Shown here piece by piece: positions 37,801-49,244 of a stretch of DNA of 64,000 nt (position 1 is its first letter; every line of letters starts with the position of its first letter). The position numbers were made by a program, and so were the translations under genes. The stretch is taken from positions 1,240,001 to 1,304,000 of the forward strand of contig NC_064679.1 in the NCBI RefSeq assembly GCF_023278565.1, read 5' to 3'. Origin of the DNA: Colletotrichum lupini (lineage: Eukaryota > Ascomycota > Sordariomycetes > Glomerellales > Glomerellaceae). The notes beneath the pieces are model-generated. The model worked only from the letters and a program-made list of their open reading frames with translations. It did not search any database and had not been told where the DNA came from.

Positions 37801-39821
37801 GGCGAATTGAGGGAACATGCCGTGAATGTGTCGTGATAGACCATACTAAGTAGTGTTTGACTGTAATTTGCTAATTACACAGGACATGAGAAAGCAAACC
37901 CAGAGTCCCTTTTCAATGAGCATGGAAGTTGAGGACGAAGAAGAGGAGAAAGGCGTAGCCGACGACGAACTTCTGGGTCTATTCGACAGTATGCCGATAG
38001 TAGAAGAGACCGGGGTCAAACAGACGAATCACGCTGTTCAAACATCCAGGAAGGTGTTTTATGCGCGACCCGCTGTCCAGTCAGACCTCAGGATAGTTGA
38101 GCTGTAACATGCTTCTTCTGACTTCGTCACACGACGGTATGAGAAGTACAAGTCTGCCAGGCTTTATAGATATATATTTACGATGTTCTTGAAAAAATAC
38201 GAGGGATTTCTGAGGATGACTCCTCAATCGCGAGTCTGGCCTTTGAAATGCTGCTAACATGTGTATCGTTGATGTCCGGGAGCATCACGGCCACCTTTTA
38301 TTCTCCCTTGACGTAATCAGTCATCAAGCCTCGGGCCCTCTTTGAAGTGCCTTGAATGTGAGACAGTTTCAATTGGGAACAAAACTCTAGTTTTCACTTG
38401 CGATGATGTGTGGATGTCTCATGTTCCGTCTTCTCGGGATGGTCCCGCCGGCCTCAATGCAGTCACCCTCGCGAAGATAGCCTCTACTACGGGAAACCCG
38501 GAGCCCCTGGCCTGGTTACCGGGCATCTTTCTCAAGTCGTCAAATTGGTGTTTCATTGGAATGCCGATATGAAAAGGAAGCAAATCATGAAATGTGAGCT
38601 GCCTGTGGCATTATGTAAGGCCACCAACTTCGAACTTGCGTTGTTTGCCAAAACCAGGCACTACCTTACTCCACTAGGCCATAGACACTTCAGGCGCTGC
38701 TCATGACGTGTTTTGCAGTTCGATTGTCTATGAAGGCTTCGAGCAATTCTCTTCGGTGATTCAGGTCCCAACCTATAATACTTGAATGGAATATACGCTC
38801 ACCTAACAACCGCCCACCTACAGTGATTGTGAGCCATTCTAAGCCCAGAATTCCTATAGAGAATTGTCGTTTCAGTGCTCTTGTTTTCATCATTGATTCT
38901 TTCTTCCAAGAATATGGCGCATATACTTATTCGATGTCTCGATCGATGGATAAATATGCCTTCTGGACGTGCTCTCCGTTTATTACCTCTGCCATGATTC
39001 TAGATGCGACGTCGATGACTCGGTCAGGTTGCACTAGCGGGATACAAAGGTATGGATGATATATCAGTTGATATATAATATTTCTCTTTCAATCATCTGA
39101 AAGTCACTTCACTCCTCTGTCCTCCTTCAGGACCAGGTTCAGCCTGAGACCTGGTGACGACCATTGTATGACACATCCAATCTTGGAACAGAAACTGAAC
39201 AACACACACGAACAGACCGTGAAACAACTTGAAATTCCCATTAGAAGTGTAGTGTTAAGTCGAGTTTCAGATGTTTGTGAATGAATAGCCAGCCAAACAA
39301 ACACTCTGGAGCGGTTGATGAATTTGTCGATGAGCGAGCTTCACGTCCGAAACCGCGAAGTACAAGATGTGCTCACTACTGTTTAACATGATGCCAGATA
39401 AAGTGATGGAAACTAACAGAGTAGCAGAAGGAGCGTGGATTATGAGAATAGAGAAATTCTCCCTCAAAGCTACCTCAACATCAAGGTAATGTCACCGCCT
39501 CACTGTGACATCCAATTTCTGGCACAGGATTGAGTTGTGGACCCCTCGCGGGTAACAGTGGAAACCTGCAGGGACCCCCACCATCGGCGGGGCGTGGGTG
39601 AGGTGAAGTCAAAGCCGTTTTTTTTTGCCGGGCGGTAACGTCTGGCAGAACTTTTTGCGCTCCAAACTTTTTGGATGAGATCCTGGCAGCGATCGCAGAG
39701 TATGCGCTCTGCGACATGAGAACGCCCTTAGAAAAAAGAAAGTATCGCCAACTTCCATGATAATTTAATATTCCACTTTCTCAACGAACTGGTCTGCGAT
39801 TGAACGGAAATATCCTACACA

Positions 39822-42800
39822 ATGACCAAGACGGCGAGCGCAAAGCGCAAGCGCGCCGAGAGAGAGGCCCTCAAGGCCGCCGAGTCCAACAAGCGCGCAA
39901 AATCCTCCCACGACGCCTCGGCCGACGGTAGCAACTCCCCGGACTCGAACGATGTCGCCGACGCCGCCACAGGCTCCAATGGCACTAGACTGCCCAAGAT
40001 CCTGCTGGAGAAGAAGCTCTTTGTCGAGAACTCGACCGGCAAGGACCGTGTTCGCGAAGCGAAGCTGTACGACCTCCTCAGCAGCGAGAACGAGACGGAC
40101 CGCCTCGAGGCCGCTGGCGCCATCATTTCTAGCCTTCTCGACGACGAGGGCGTAACGGAGGCGTGTCTCACCAGACATCTCGATTGGCGACTGTTCCGTG
40201 GTCTTGCCAGCGGCAGAGCGGCGTCGAGGTTGGGCTACAGCGTCGTCTTGACCGAGATCCTCAGCCAGCTCCTCGGCCCGCCCAGGAACTTGTGCCGCGA
40301 CAAGTACCCTGGTCTGACGTTTGATAAAGTGCTCGAGATGTTGATGGAGAGGACGCGTTTCGGAGGAAACATCTCAGGACAGGAGGAGCGAGACCTGTAC
40401 TTTGGACAGCTGTTCGGGCTCGAGTGCTTCGTGCGCGCGAGGATCCTGTTTCTCGAAGAGGAGGGTCCCGACAGGTGGAACGAAATTCTCAGACTGCTCG
40501 TCAAGCTGGGCGGCAAGAAGATTTGGCTGCGGCCGCAGTGCGGATGGGTCGTTGCGCAGGCCTTGGCGCAGCTGGACCGTCCCCGCGTCGAGATGGTGCT
40601 GCAGCAGCTGGTCGAGCTCGGCTGGGCCAAGACCCCCGAGGGTGTCGGCATCTGGCTTGTCGCATTTGAACAGTGCCCTGAGTTGACTACCGGCGACAAG
40701 GCGAAGCACCACCACCCCCTTTCTTCGAGAAACCTGGGCGAGCTGGCGGGTATCCTGAAGGAGAGCGGGCAGGATGACGTGGAGAAGCAGCAGAAGCAGC
40801 AGCAGCAACAACAACAACAGCAATCGAGGAGGGGCAACTATGTCAAGAACAAGCAGGCCAACTGGACGCCGCAACTGCACTTCGTATGGGACCTGATTGT
40901 GCGGCACTTCCTGCGCAAGGGTCCTGCAGGTGTCGATGAGTTCAGATCTTTCTGGAAGCGAGTTGTTGATGGTGAGTATCGAAAGGTGGCAGCTTTTCCA
41001 CGCGCCGAGCTAATCAAGGCATTGCAGACAACTTCTTCGCCAAGACCGCCACTGAGGGACAAAAGTTCAGGGGCTTCCTGGTTTTCCAGAAGATGCTCCA
41101 GAGCTACGCCGATATCGACGACCTCCTCGACGTGCTCTTCAGCAGGAACCTGATGACATGCCTCATCAACCAGGCATCCCAGGAGGATCGCTTCCTTCAC
41201 CGGGCAGCTTTGAAGACTTTGAAGGTCGTTGAGGAGACTTCTGCGGCGCATCCTGAGGCCACCGGCATCATTCTCGACAACCTGATTAACAACAACGGAC
41301 TGTATCGATTCGATGTCATGACCAAGAGCAAGACGGTAGACAAGATTCTTCAGCATGTGAAAGCCGATACTGGCGAGGATGTCATCCAGGTTCTTAGCGG
41401 ACCTGTCATGAAGACTTCTACGACATCGTGCGTCGAATCCCCTTCCTTGCAGATTGACTTGTGCTTGATGCTGACTTTCACACAGAAAGGATATTAACTC
41501 GGTTAAGCTCGACCTCCGCGTTTACATCGAATACATCTTCCGCCTGACTACCTCGGCACCGGAACCTGCGCTTCAGGAGCTGACATCTCTCGCCTATGCC
41601 AAGCCCATATGGATCCCGGAGAACGCAAACTCGCTAGTTACGGAACTGAGCAGAAGCCGACTTCAGTCAGCCTTTGCAAAGCTCTCTCGCAAAGCTGAGG
41701 ACGCCAACTACCTGTGCACGGCAGTGCAGTCGATCAACCCAGACTACATTCGTATGGAGGGAGAGATGAAGAAGGAGGTTCACGCAGCACGGAAGCGGTT
41801 GGAGAAACTCATGAAAAAGAGTGCCTCCGCTAGCGAGAGCTCGACGGACGAGGTCAAGATTTCACAGGGCTTGGCGCTGCTTCACGCCATTGCCATCTTC
41901 CAGCTCTACAACGAGGAGCCGGATGCGTTTCAGCTTTTGAGCGATCTCAAGGAGTACCAGACTCGCCTGCAGACGGACGAGGAGGGTGCTGCTGAGTTCT
42001 TGGTCGAGATCTTACTTTCACTCGTCTCTCAGCAGTCGTCGCTTCTACGCGAAATTTCGCAGCGGGTGTTTGGCTACTTTACTAGCAGAGTTTCTCCCAA
42101 GGCGCTGGAGCTATTGCTGGACGTCCTTTCCGCCGACGAGAGCGCCAAGGGGCAGCAGTCGCTCTTTGACGTCGACGCCGATGATATGGATCTTGAAGAC
42201 ATGGAAGAGGACGAGGAAGACGAGTCCGACGATGAGGCCGGTTCTGACGCTGAGGTGGACTCCAACGTCGAATTCGATGCTCTTGACGCCGGCGATGATG
42301 AGGAGAACGACGATGACGAAGGAGAATCTGGATCGGATGAAGAGGCAGACGACGAGGAAGCACAGAACCTCGCAGACCTCGACGACGCTCTCGGCCAAAT
42401 TCTCAACAGCCACCGCCTCGACAAGGACGAAGACGCAGAGTCATCGGACAACGACTCGGACATGGGCGACGACGACATGCTGGAGCTGGACGGAAAGCTG
42501 GCCGAGGTCTTCAAGCAGCGTCAAAAGGCGGCGCCGAGCAAGAAGAAGGAGCGCAAGGCCGCCAAGGAGTCCGTCGTCAACTTTAAGAGGCGTGTGCTGG
42601 ACCTGCTCGAGATCTTTGTGCGCAACGAGGCGGGTAGCCCGACGACGCTGGCGATCTTGCAGCCGCTGCTGCAGCTCGTCCGCACGTCGACCATTAAGAC
42701 ACTCTCTGACCGGGCTTTTGAGCTGGTCAAGGACTACCAGAAGCGCGCGCGCAAGGCGAGGTCCGGTGGTGGCGGCAAGTCGACGGAGGACAGCAAGTTG

Positions 42801-43082
42801 GACCTTGAGGAGGCGGTCGAGGTCCTGAAGGGCGTCTATGCTGAGCTCAAGGCCGGCGAGACAAAGTCTCACGCAAAGGCCGCTGTGCCTGCCTGCCTGA
42901 TCGCTGCTTCTAGCGTGTTCCACGCTGGCAAGGGAGACCGGGCTGCCGTTGATGCCATTGTTGGGGATGTGGAGGAGGCAACGGCGACGCAGCTGGAAAT
43001 GAAGAAGGCCTGGGACGAGTGGTGCAGGAACCAGGAGGCTCTGAAGAAGAAGGCGGCCGGCGGTGCTGGAAAGAGTACATAG
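39822..43082 (+). CDS. POL5: Pol5/MYBBP1A-type nucleolar ribosome-biogenesis protein (DNA polymerase phi family)
   Basis: Three exons: 39822-40971, 41028-41427 and 41486-43082, about 1,048 aa. Both introns (56 and 58 nt) have GTGAGT/GTGCGT donors and CAG acceptors and keep the frame (VVD-DNFFAKTA; TTS-KDINSVKL). The N-terminus is basic and coiled (MTKTASAKRKRAEREALK). A helical repeat body follows with the family-typical LPKILLEKKLFVENS and RLGYSVVLTEIL. A Gln run (about 323-336) and a highly Asp/Glu-rich stretch (about 743-846) precede a Lys-rich tail. Despite its name, Pol5 is not a true polymerase. It binds rDNA/rRNA and is needed for rRNA synthesis and large-subunit assembly. The acidic tract is usual for the family. 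Confidence 0.93.
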
Positions 43083-43524
43083 ATGAGGGGGAAAGACTCA
43101 GATGGGGTCTGGTAGATTTTTATCTGATACAAAAGCTTTTGTTTCTGGCGCATGGGTATGGGATGGGAACAAAGATCTGGATTTGTGTCATGTCGAAAAA
43201 AGCATTGGCCTCACGAGGCACAGGGAAGATTCTGGGCTCACGGTCTTGAGTATATTTAATACATAGAGCCCGACTTCCACAATTCACACAGATTTCACAG
43301 AGCATTATACTCTCTTTTCTCGCTTCTTGATACTTTCTACTCACCTTGAATTGGCTTGCCTTTTCAACTTATCTTCTACGACATATGTCAATTTGATCCC
43401 TACTCACCCAGCTCCTTTAAATAGGAGAACACCAACCAATGATTTTTTTGTTTTTTGATCTTACAAACTCGACCCAGAGTAAGCCCAGCAGACAATATCA
43501 TGCCATATACCAAAAGGAAACTCT
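43083..43524. other. Convergent 3' intergenic region
   Basis: 442 bp between the POL5 stop and the stop of the minus-strand ORF at 43525. It is AT-richer than the genes, with TATTTAATACATA near 43252-43264 as a possible polyadenylation element. No gene seen. Confidence 0.45.
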
Positions 43525-44340
43525 TCAAAACTTGACATCCCAAACTCCACCCTGGCGCTTGGGGTCGTTCCTAACAGGAATTTCACCAGCCCCTGAGCTT
43601 GCACCAACTTGGACAATCGTGGCATCACCTGGGCCAAATTCATACACTTCAACAGCTCGAGCCGTTCCAATCTCATCCCCATGCCAGGTAGCTCTACGGC
43701 TCGACAACGTAGCAGGGGTAGGCAGGTGGAAGTCGGGGTTCTCATCTCTGCGCAGCCTGGCAAGAGTACCATCGTCCCTGCTCACCAATAAGCCGAAAGT
43801 GACCCAGTCAACCTGGGGAGGCTCCCTTGTATCATCACCACCCAGATTCCCGGAAGCTTCTCCATGCGTCGACTCACCACTAGAATAGATGCTCTGGCTG
43901 GTTGGCTCGGGTGGCGGGCTGCCTGCTTCGGATTCGGTCTCTCGGTCCCAGAAAGAAAGGTCATTGGGCGGGCCCTCATGGGCAAGGGAGTCTGTAGAAT
44001 GAGACCATCTAGACTGGTTCCCATCATGACTACTAGAAGGCAAGCCCTGACTGGGTGAGGCCGAGGCTGGATCCGGGTTGCAGGTTCTAAGAGCACCTGT
44101 TGCAGCCTCGACCTCTCTAAGCCATTGAGAGACGCCGATCTGGGTTTGGTCAAATGCGAGCGAGTCTTCAGACGGAGACGAAGTGGAGCCTGAGCCGTCC
44201 AGCTCTGAGTTCTCGCCGAGACCTACCGTGGCGTCCCCTGTAAGCTGGCGATAGCTCAGCAAGGAGGTGGAAGATGATGCCAGAGAGCCTTCTCTGGATA
44301 GAGGCAAGGGGGATACATAGTCCGGAGCTTGGTCAACCAC
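43525..44340 (-). CDS. Ser/Gly-rich hypothetical protein, 5' exon unresolved
   Basis: An open frame of about 271 codons with coding-like composition but no Met codon at all. Its apparent first codon is GTG at 44340, and an in-frame stop lies about 20 nt further upstream. The sequence just before (GGTTAG, acceptor near 44342) suggests this is a 3' exon. A candidate upstream exon is the ATG frame at 44615-44340 on the same strand, but I cannot pick its donor. The protein is acidic, Ser/Pro/Glu-rich and probably disordered (SSTSLLS, GSGSTSSPSEDS), with a more ordered end (VEVYEFGPGDATIVQVG). No family recognised. It could be a lineage-specific gene or a 5'-truncated remnant. Confidence 0.45.
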   Translation of the reverse strand: MVDQAPDYVSPLPLSREGSLASSSTSLLSYRQLTGDATVGLGENSELDGSGSTSSPSEDSLAFDQTQIGVSQWLREVEAATGALRTCNPDPASASPSQGLPSSSHDGNQSRWSHSTDSLAHEGPPNDLSFWDRETESEAGSPPPEPTSQSIYSSGESTHGEASGNLGGDDTREPPQVDWVTFGLLVSRDDGTLARLRRDENPDFHLPTPATLSSRRATWHGDEIGTARAVEVYEFGPGDATIVQVGASSGAGEIPVRNDPKRQGGVWDVKF

Positions 44341-45510
44341 TAACCGTTGCTGAGCCCTTCACAGCAGAGAGGCGAAGCAGCTAAAAGTATACATTTTGGA
44401 AGTAGTGTGGGTTGTGCTAGTATGCTCCTGAGCGCGTATTTGGATACGTATTTGGATTTGCGGCAAGGTAGTTTGGAGGTGTGCGATGAAGTTGGGTGTG
44501 AGTATAATGGGTTCAGAGACTTGGACAATGGGTCATCTCTTTTTAAGCTCATCCTTTCAGGCAAGAAACCGCCTTGGGTAGTTGGCAACCACCTTGGGTC
44601 GTTCTGCTCGAACAATGTATAGGAGGGAACAAGGACATTGTTCTCTGTCTAGTTGAAGGAAGTATATACTTCACAGCCAACTAACAACCACTCTATACGT
44701 TTACTAGTGATATTATTCAACCTTGTTAGTTTAGGAAATAGATGACTGTGCCGAGTCATACTAAGTTCCCTTTCTACAGCACATGTTGGTCGTCATGTCT
44801 CTGTTCTTTCTCAAGACTGGTTCTGGTCACTATAGAACTACCATGACTTTAGCCCTACGTGAATGATACACAACTTCAACAAGAGCGTAACTTGATGTCA
44901 GGAGGGTCTACTTGGATCCAAGCTGAATAACAACAGAAGAAAAGGTCCACCGGCTTACAATGTAGACTGGAAAAAATATTCAGAAAAGCTCACCTTTTGC
45001 GAAGATCTCTGTATTATCCTTTAGTTTTGAATGCTAGATATCATTAGCTTGATCTTGGATCAGAACCCTTTGATTGAGCTTTTTCCCGGAATGACACCCC
45101 TTTAGACCGTTCAGCCGCACCACCAGCAACATCAGTTTTGTGGTCCAACACCCGGGCGGGCAGACGGCCGGTGATGCCGTCAAGGTCGGAGCCGCTATAA
45201 CTTCTCGTCCGCGAAGGCGTGACTGTCATGCCGCAGATATCCTCAGATCATCTTAGAGAAGCCAATCATGTTGCCATCCAATGTATCGGTTAAGAGCCAC
45301 GAGTACAATAATACAGTTTTCGACGTAAATCGACCTTGCTTACTTGCCCATTGTTACCGCGAGTCCTGGCAACCATGATGGAACCGTGGGAGTATAAAGT
45401 CAGCAGTCTCCTTCACCCGTAGAAATTATAGGCTTTCTCCTTTATATCTCCACGTTCCATCCAAAAGCCAAGGTTTCTCAAGTCACCACCACCTATACAA
45501 AGTCACCAAA
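44341..45510. other. Intergenic region, AT-richer
   Basis: It may contain the missing 5' exon of the minus-strand hypothetical gene (44341-44615). The remainder shows no coding signal. 45360-45510 should hold the promoter and leader of the small secreted protein gene, with CT-rich DNA just before its ATG. Confidence 0.4.
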
Positions 45511-45943
45511 ATGCATCTAACAACACCCTTCACGGCCGTACTCGGCCTCCTCATCGCAGCCGGCGCAGCTTCCCCCATCCAAAAAGACAAAGTCTCCATC
45601 CCGGCGGACGTATCCGATGACCATTCTTCGGCGATGACCGTTCCAATCGTAAGTCGAAAACCTGCAGCCTCTTGCCGGTACCGACATAAGTACTTCGACA
45701 AGACACGTTTTGCGCATGAACACAGAAGCTAACAAACTCCACCACAGGACGTACGAAAAGCTGCTCTAATTCCATGTTTCCTCCGAGGATCTGTTTAGCT
45801 AATAAAAACCACAGGGACAATGCTTCTTCCGCTGCACCCCAGCGCTGATTATCGCTGTCACGTGGAACTCATGCATCAAGGACTGCATGGCGCCGAAATT
45901 GTCAAAATACCAAGGCAGAGTCGAAGATCGCGAGTGGCAGTGA
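45511..45943 (+). CDS. Small secreted four-cysteine protein (effector candidate)
   Basis: Exon 1 (45511-45648) encodes 46 residues. Positions 1-20 are a clear signal peptide (FTAVLGLLIAAGAAS, cleavage after Ala19 or Ala20). The last exon (45815-45943) encodes 42 residues with four cysteines in a C-x3-C...C-x3-C pattern (QCFFRC and SCIKDC). Between them is either one 166-nt intron, or two introns around a 3-nt exon (GAC, 45748-45750). Each acceptor has its own branch site (GCTAACAAA and GCTAATAAA), and both routes keep frame, giving 88 or 89 aa. Use of the first acceptor alone would add 16 residues and stop. The mature chain of about 68 aa could form two disulfides. No known family. It sits in an accessory patch beside a decayed F-box gene, which fits an effector or lineage-specific secreted peptide, but that is inference. 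Confidence 0.68.
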
Positions 45944-46937
45944 ACTGATTATGGAAGAATTTTGAGATTTTGTACGGATGGACTGCGGTGTAACGCTAGG
46001 CTGGTGAACTATTATCACGACTTACTTACTACTGGATGAACATATCAATTACCTGTAGACGCCAACTTTGTCGAATCAATCTCCCAACACGCCGAGTCTC
46101 CGGTTAGAGCGAGACCATCAATGGCATAACAGTTGTAAAGTACATGAAGCTTCACATAGTCAGTGAAAAAAGTGAACCATGATGTGTCTCCCCATATCTG
46201 TTCCGGGAGAAAGACGTGGTGTCTGTTTAGGAAAGTTTCATTCTCTCTTACCTTTGATTGCCTCGGAGAAGATGGTATGCCAGCGCCCTAGGCAGGCAAC
46301 ATATTTTTCCTCAACTAGACTACAAGGGATTTTGGACATAAAATCACACTTTAGGCACTGTTACGATGCCGTTCCGTTGGCGTTGCAGGTGCAGCCTTGG
46401 GCCGATTTGTCCATGTCAGGGGTAATAATTCACGATGACTAACACGGTCAACTGCTCGATGCCAAGATCTTTGGCAGCACAGTACACCCAGAGGAAAAGA
46501 AAAGAATGCTATCTACCCATACTGAGTGAACATAAGGCTGAGAATCTCGCCAAAATTTGTCCTGCTCCCACGTGGTGCTTCCAGGTCGATCTCGGGTTCA
46601 CCATCCCGCGGTGTGGCTAGACCGTTCTTCTTGGAAGAAACACGAACACATCTCCATCCACTAACACTTGAGTTTGTCACACATCTTGCAACTTAACGTG
46701 AAACACTTAGGAAAGCCATGCCTCCATGGTCAATCAACATGAATTCGCTTACCAAAGTAGATCACAGTCTCGTCCTATACATCTACACCCGCCCTCAGCA
46801 CTAACTCACCTCAAGTCCCAAGGCAACTCTCTCTCTTCACTTTGATCTCCTCGCATACCCGTCCAACTGTCCAACAACATTCACAAGCCTCAGCGATTTC
46901 CACGATTCCAAACCAAGTACCCAAGCCGCCGTTCTGA
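45944..46937. other. Intergenic region
   Basis: 994 bp between the secreted-protein gene and the stop of the RING gene. Short ORFs at 46179 and 46435 (plus) have ATG starts but no signal peptide, codon bias or family resemblance. I see nothing else. Confidence 0.4.
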
Positions 46938-48743
46938 TCAAGCACCCCACTGGGCCGGTCGATTATCCCAGTACCCATCAGCATTCGGATACGCCCGCAA
47001 ACAGGCATAGAAACTAAAATCTGTCGTATCCGCCGGCCCGCCCTGTCTGATATTCGGCGAGAAATGCGCCCCAATCTTCGATCTACACAAGGGACAGCGA
47101 AACTCCGCCGCCCACGTCTCCTCCGTCTCGTCACGCCCGTCGCGTGCCCCGCGGAGGTCCCGCAGCGCCAGCCAGCTTTTGAGGCACTTGCGCCCCACGT
47201 ACTGCGAGCAGCAGGGCAGCATCACGGGCTCGTGATTCGGGTACTCGTCCCACTCGGACATGCAGATATTGCAGTTTGGCGAGCCGTCGGCGACGGCCGC
47301 CGCGGGCAGCACGGCGTACATCATCGTCCTGGCGTCCGCCGAACGGTTCCGCGACCTCATGTCCGCGAGCGCAATTGCCGTGTTGCGGTTGATTGTCTCA
47401 AAGTGATGGAGGCCCGTGTCAAGCATCATGCCGAGCCTGTCGGTCGGTCGGGTGCTGGACGGAAGGATGGGCCAGTGGTGCTCGACCCAGTAGACGCACT
47501 CCTGGATGAGGTCGGCGCCGGGGAGATCGGGGTCAAGGGTCAGGTACGCCGGGTGCGAGGCGTGGTCCTCGTAGTGCGGATTCGGCCACGGGTTGAGCAC
47601 GGCGAGCAGGGCGCCGCCAATATACATCATGATCTGCTCGTCTAGGCCGGCGTCTAGGGCAAGGAAGTTGTACAGCCAGGCGAGGAAGTGGTAGCGCCGC
47701 CACACGGCGCGGCTCCAGTCTTCCTTGCCCAGCCAGGGCATCCTGTGGGAGTGCCAGTACGCGCTCGATGGGTGTTTCTGGGACTCGTCCGAGCCCCTCT
47801 CTGAGATGGTGTTGCGGGCTCGCTTCGCTCTCTCCAGGAGCTTGTGTAGGCGGCGTTCGTAGGTGTCTCTGCTCAACGCCACGAACGCCATCTGGTGACC
47901 GGGAAAGTCGCGCTTATCGTTGTGCAAATTCTCCAGGTTGATCGCTCTCTCGCTCGGCCCGGTGGTAAGTTCCCACACTTCCTCATCCTCATCGAAAGCT
48001 TGTCCCCGAATCTCCTCGGCAAAGACCTCGAGAGTTCCAGCTTCATCGGTCCTGTACGCCATATCCTCGAGGATATGAGCTGCTTCGTTCTTCCTCATGG
48101 CAAACGCAGGGTTTACGCGCCACACCTCGTCCATGGGCTTGCAGTCGCAGTGGAATACGTTATGCCCAATGTGTGTCCGCAACAGCTTGCACCAGATCTC
48201 TGGCCAAGCGGACGAGATCTCCATTTCCCACTCGCGGCTCTCGGCTTCCACGGGGAAAGGTTTCGATAGCATCGTCAAGGACAGTCTGAGTAGCTGGCGG
48301 AGGTAATTCTCGCGGTAGATTATGAATTTGTGAGTCGGGATGGCCTCCAAATAGACCCCTGGGCCCGGGAGCCTAATGGTTCTGGGGATTGATTGCATTA
48401 CTTCGTCGGGGCTGTCATAGTACGCATCGACGTCGCCGGTACAGAAGTAGCATTCTCCGTCCATTATCTGAACCAAGACTCCTCGACAGAGCCCGTTTAT
48501 GCAATCCGTTGCGTGCAGATGAGCGCATCGGATCAAGTTGTAGACCCAATGGATATGCTTTCTGTGCGGTACTTCTTGAAAATCATGTTGAGTGTTTTCT
48601 CTGAAGACATTATCTTCTTCTTTCACCAGATGATGGCCATCGATTCTTCTATCCGGCAAAGGGTGTGTTTGTTTTTCGCCATCATGCAGCGTATATCCAG
48701 GTGGTTTCGTGCAATAATACCTGCGCCATAAGATGATACACAT
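46938..48743 (-). CDS. RING-like zinc-finger protein, fungal hypothetical
   Basis: An uninterrupted 601-codon frame from an ATG at 48743. The C-terminus has a RING-like cluster: Cys491-x2-Cys494, Cys511, Cys512, Cys520, Cys550-x2-Cys553 (CNICMSE; LPCCSQYVGRKCLKSW; FRCPLC). The usual C-x-H step between metal ligands 3 and 4 is absent. Ser-Gln replaces it, so zinc binding may be unconventional or partial. A Cys-rich patch lies near residues 80-100 (DCINGLCRG, GECYFCTGD). The middle is Trp/Tyr-rich without a recognised domain. If active, it would be an E3 ubiquitin ligase. The true N-terminus is uncertain because the first 30 residues look atypical and an intron boundary may lie near 48715. Confidence 0.72.
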   Translation of the reverse strand: MCIILWRRYYCTKPPGYTLHDGEKQTHPLPDRRIDGHHLVKEEDNVFRENTQHDFQEVPHRKHIHWVYNLIRCAHLHATDCINGLCRGVLVQIMDGECYFCTGDVDAYYDSPDEVMQSIPRTIRLPGPGVYLEAIPTHKFIIYRENYLRQLLRLSLTMLSKPFPVEAESREWEMEISSAWPEIWCKLLRTHIGHNVFHCDCKPMDEVWRVNPAFAMRKNEAAHILEDMAYRTDEAGTLEVFAEEIRGQAFDEDEEVWELTTGPSERAINLENLHNDKRDFPGHQMAFVALSRDTYERRLHKLLERAKRARNTISERGSDESQKHPSSAYWHSHRMPWLGKEDWSRAVWRRYHFLAWLYNFLALDAGLDEQIMMYIGGALLAVLNPWPNPHYEDHASHPAYLTLDPDLPGADLIQECVYWVEHHWPILPSSTRPTDRLGMMLDTGLHHFETINRNTAIALADMRSRNRSADARTMMYAVLPAAAVADGSPNCNICMSEWDEYPNHEPVMLPCCSQYVGRKCLKSWLALRDLRGARDGRDETEETWAAEFRCPLCRSKIGAHFSPNIRQGGPADTTDFSFYACLRAYPNADGYWDNRPAQWGA

Positions 48744-49244
48744 ATTGGATACGGTGTCTCTTCGATGCTATTCAAACCTGCTCAGAGGCAGGTGACGTTG
48801 TTGTCGAATCGATGAATTTTCTATGCGCTGGGGTTGATAGTGTCTATTTGACCCGTCGCAAAGCTAGCAGGGAAGGTTTCATTTATTGTTATTCATCCGC
48901 TCAACACTCTTCCAATACTCAACTAAAGTTGGAAACTAAACGAGGGTTGAAAGAAACGCTTCTGCTCGAAGCAGCTGCTCTCGCTGTGCCCCCGGCCGAA
49001 TGGGACAAGGGCCGCTTGTTGACGACGAAGGCAAACAAAGCCTCGAATGTATATCAATTGTCAGAGTTCGTCAAAGACCATTTTCCCTTGTCACATGGAT
49101 TCGCAGGAAAGACGCCACTGGATGAAGCCCTTGCATTTTTCCATTGTACTCCTTGAGCCCATTGTCCTCAATTGCTCCGACAGAGTATTGAAAACCACCC
49201 CTCTGGCGACTTCATGTCGTTCGCTCTTTACTTTATTTAGAATT
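48744..49244. other. Intergenic region between the RING gene and the F-box remnant
   Basis: 501 bp holding the presumed promoter of the RING gene and the degraded 3' end of the F-box remnant. An ORF of 114 codons (48812-49156, plus) has no recognisable content. Confidence 0.4.

Larger units (their letters stand above)
20396..39821. other. 19.4 kb region without a recognisable gene
   Basis: I scanned both strands between CDC25 (5' end) and POL5 (5' end) and found no ORF with family resemblance, C/G-ending codon bias or clear splice structure. The longest open frame (33036-33887) begins at TTG and shows no codon bias. The first 3 kb (20.4-23 kb) are rich in GA, GT, GGGAT and ACG repeats and probably include the CDC25 leader and promoter. 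22-35 kb is GC-moderate and carries recurring short motifs (TACGGAGTA, TACCTAAGGTA, AAGGTATCCGTA). 36-39.7 kb is AT-richer. No transposon ORF, tRNA or 5S rRNA was recognised by eye. Unannotated lncRNAs or highly fragmented genes remain possible. Confidence 0.5.

Noticed and set aside
37853..38107. Short acidic ORF (EVEDEEEEKG) in the AT-richer part of the desert
   Set aside because: 84 codons in a frame with a non-ATG or doubtful start, with no splice partner or homologue recognised. Left out of the gene list.
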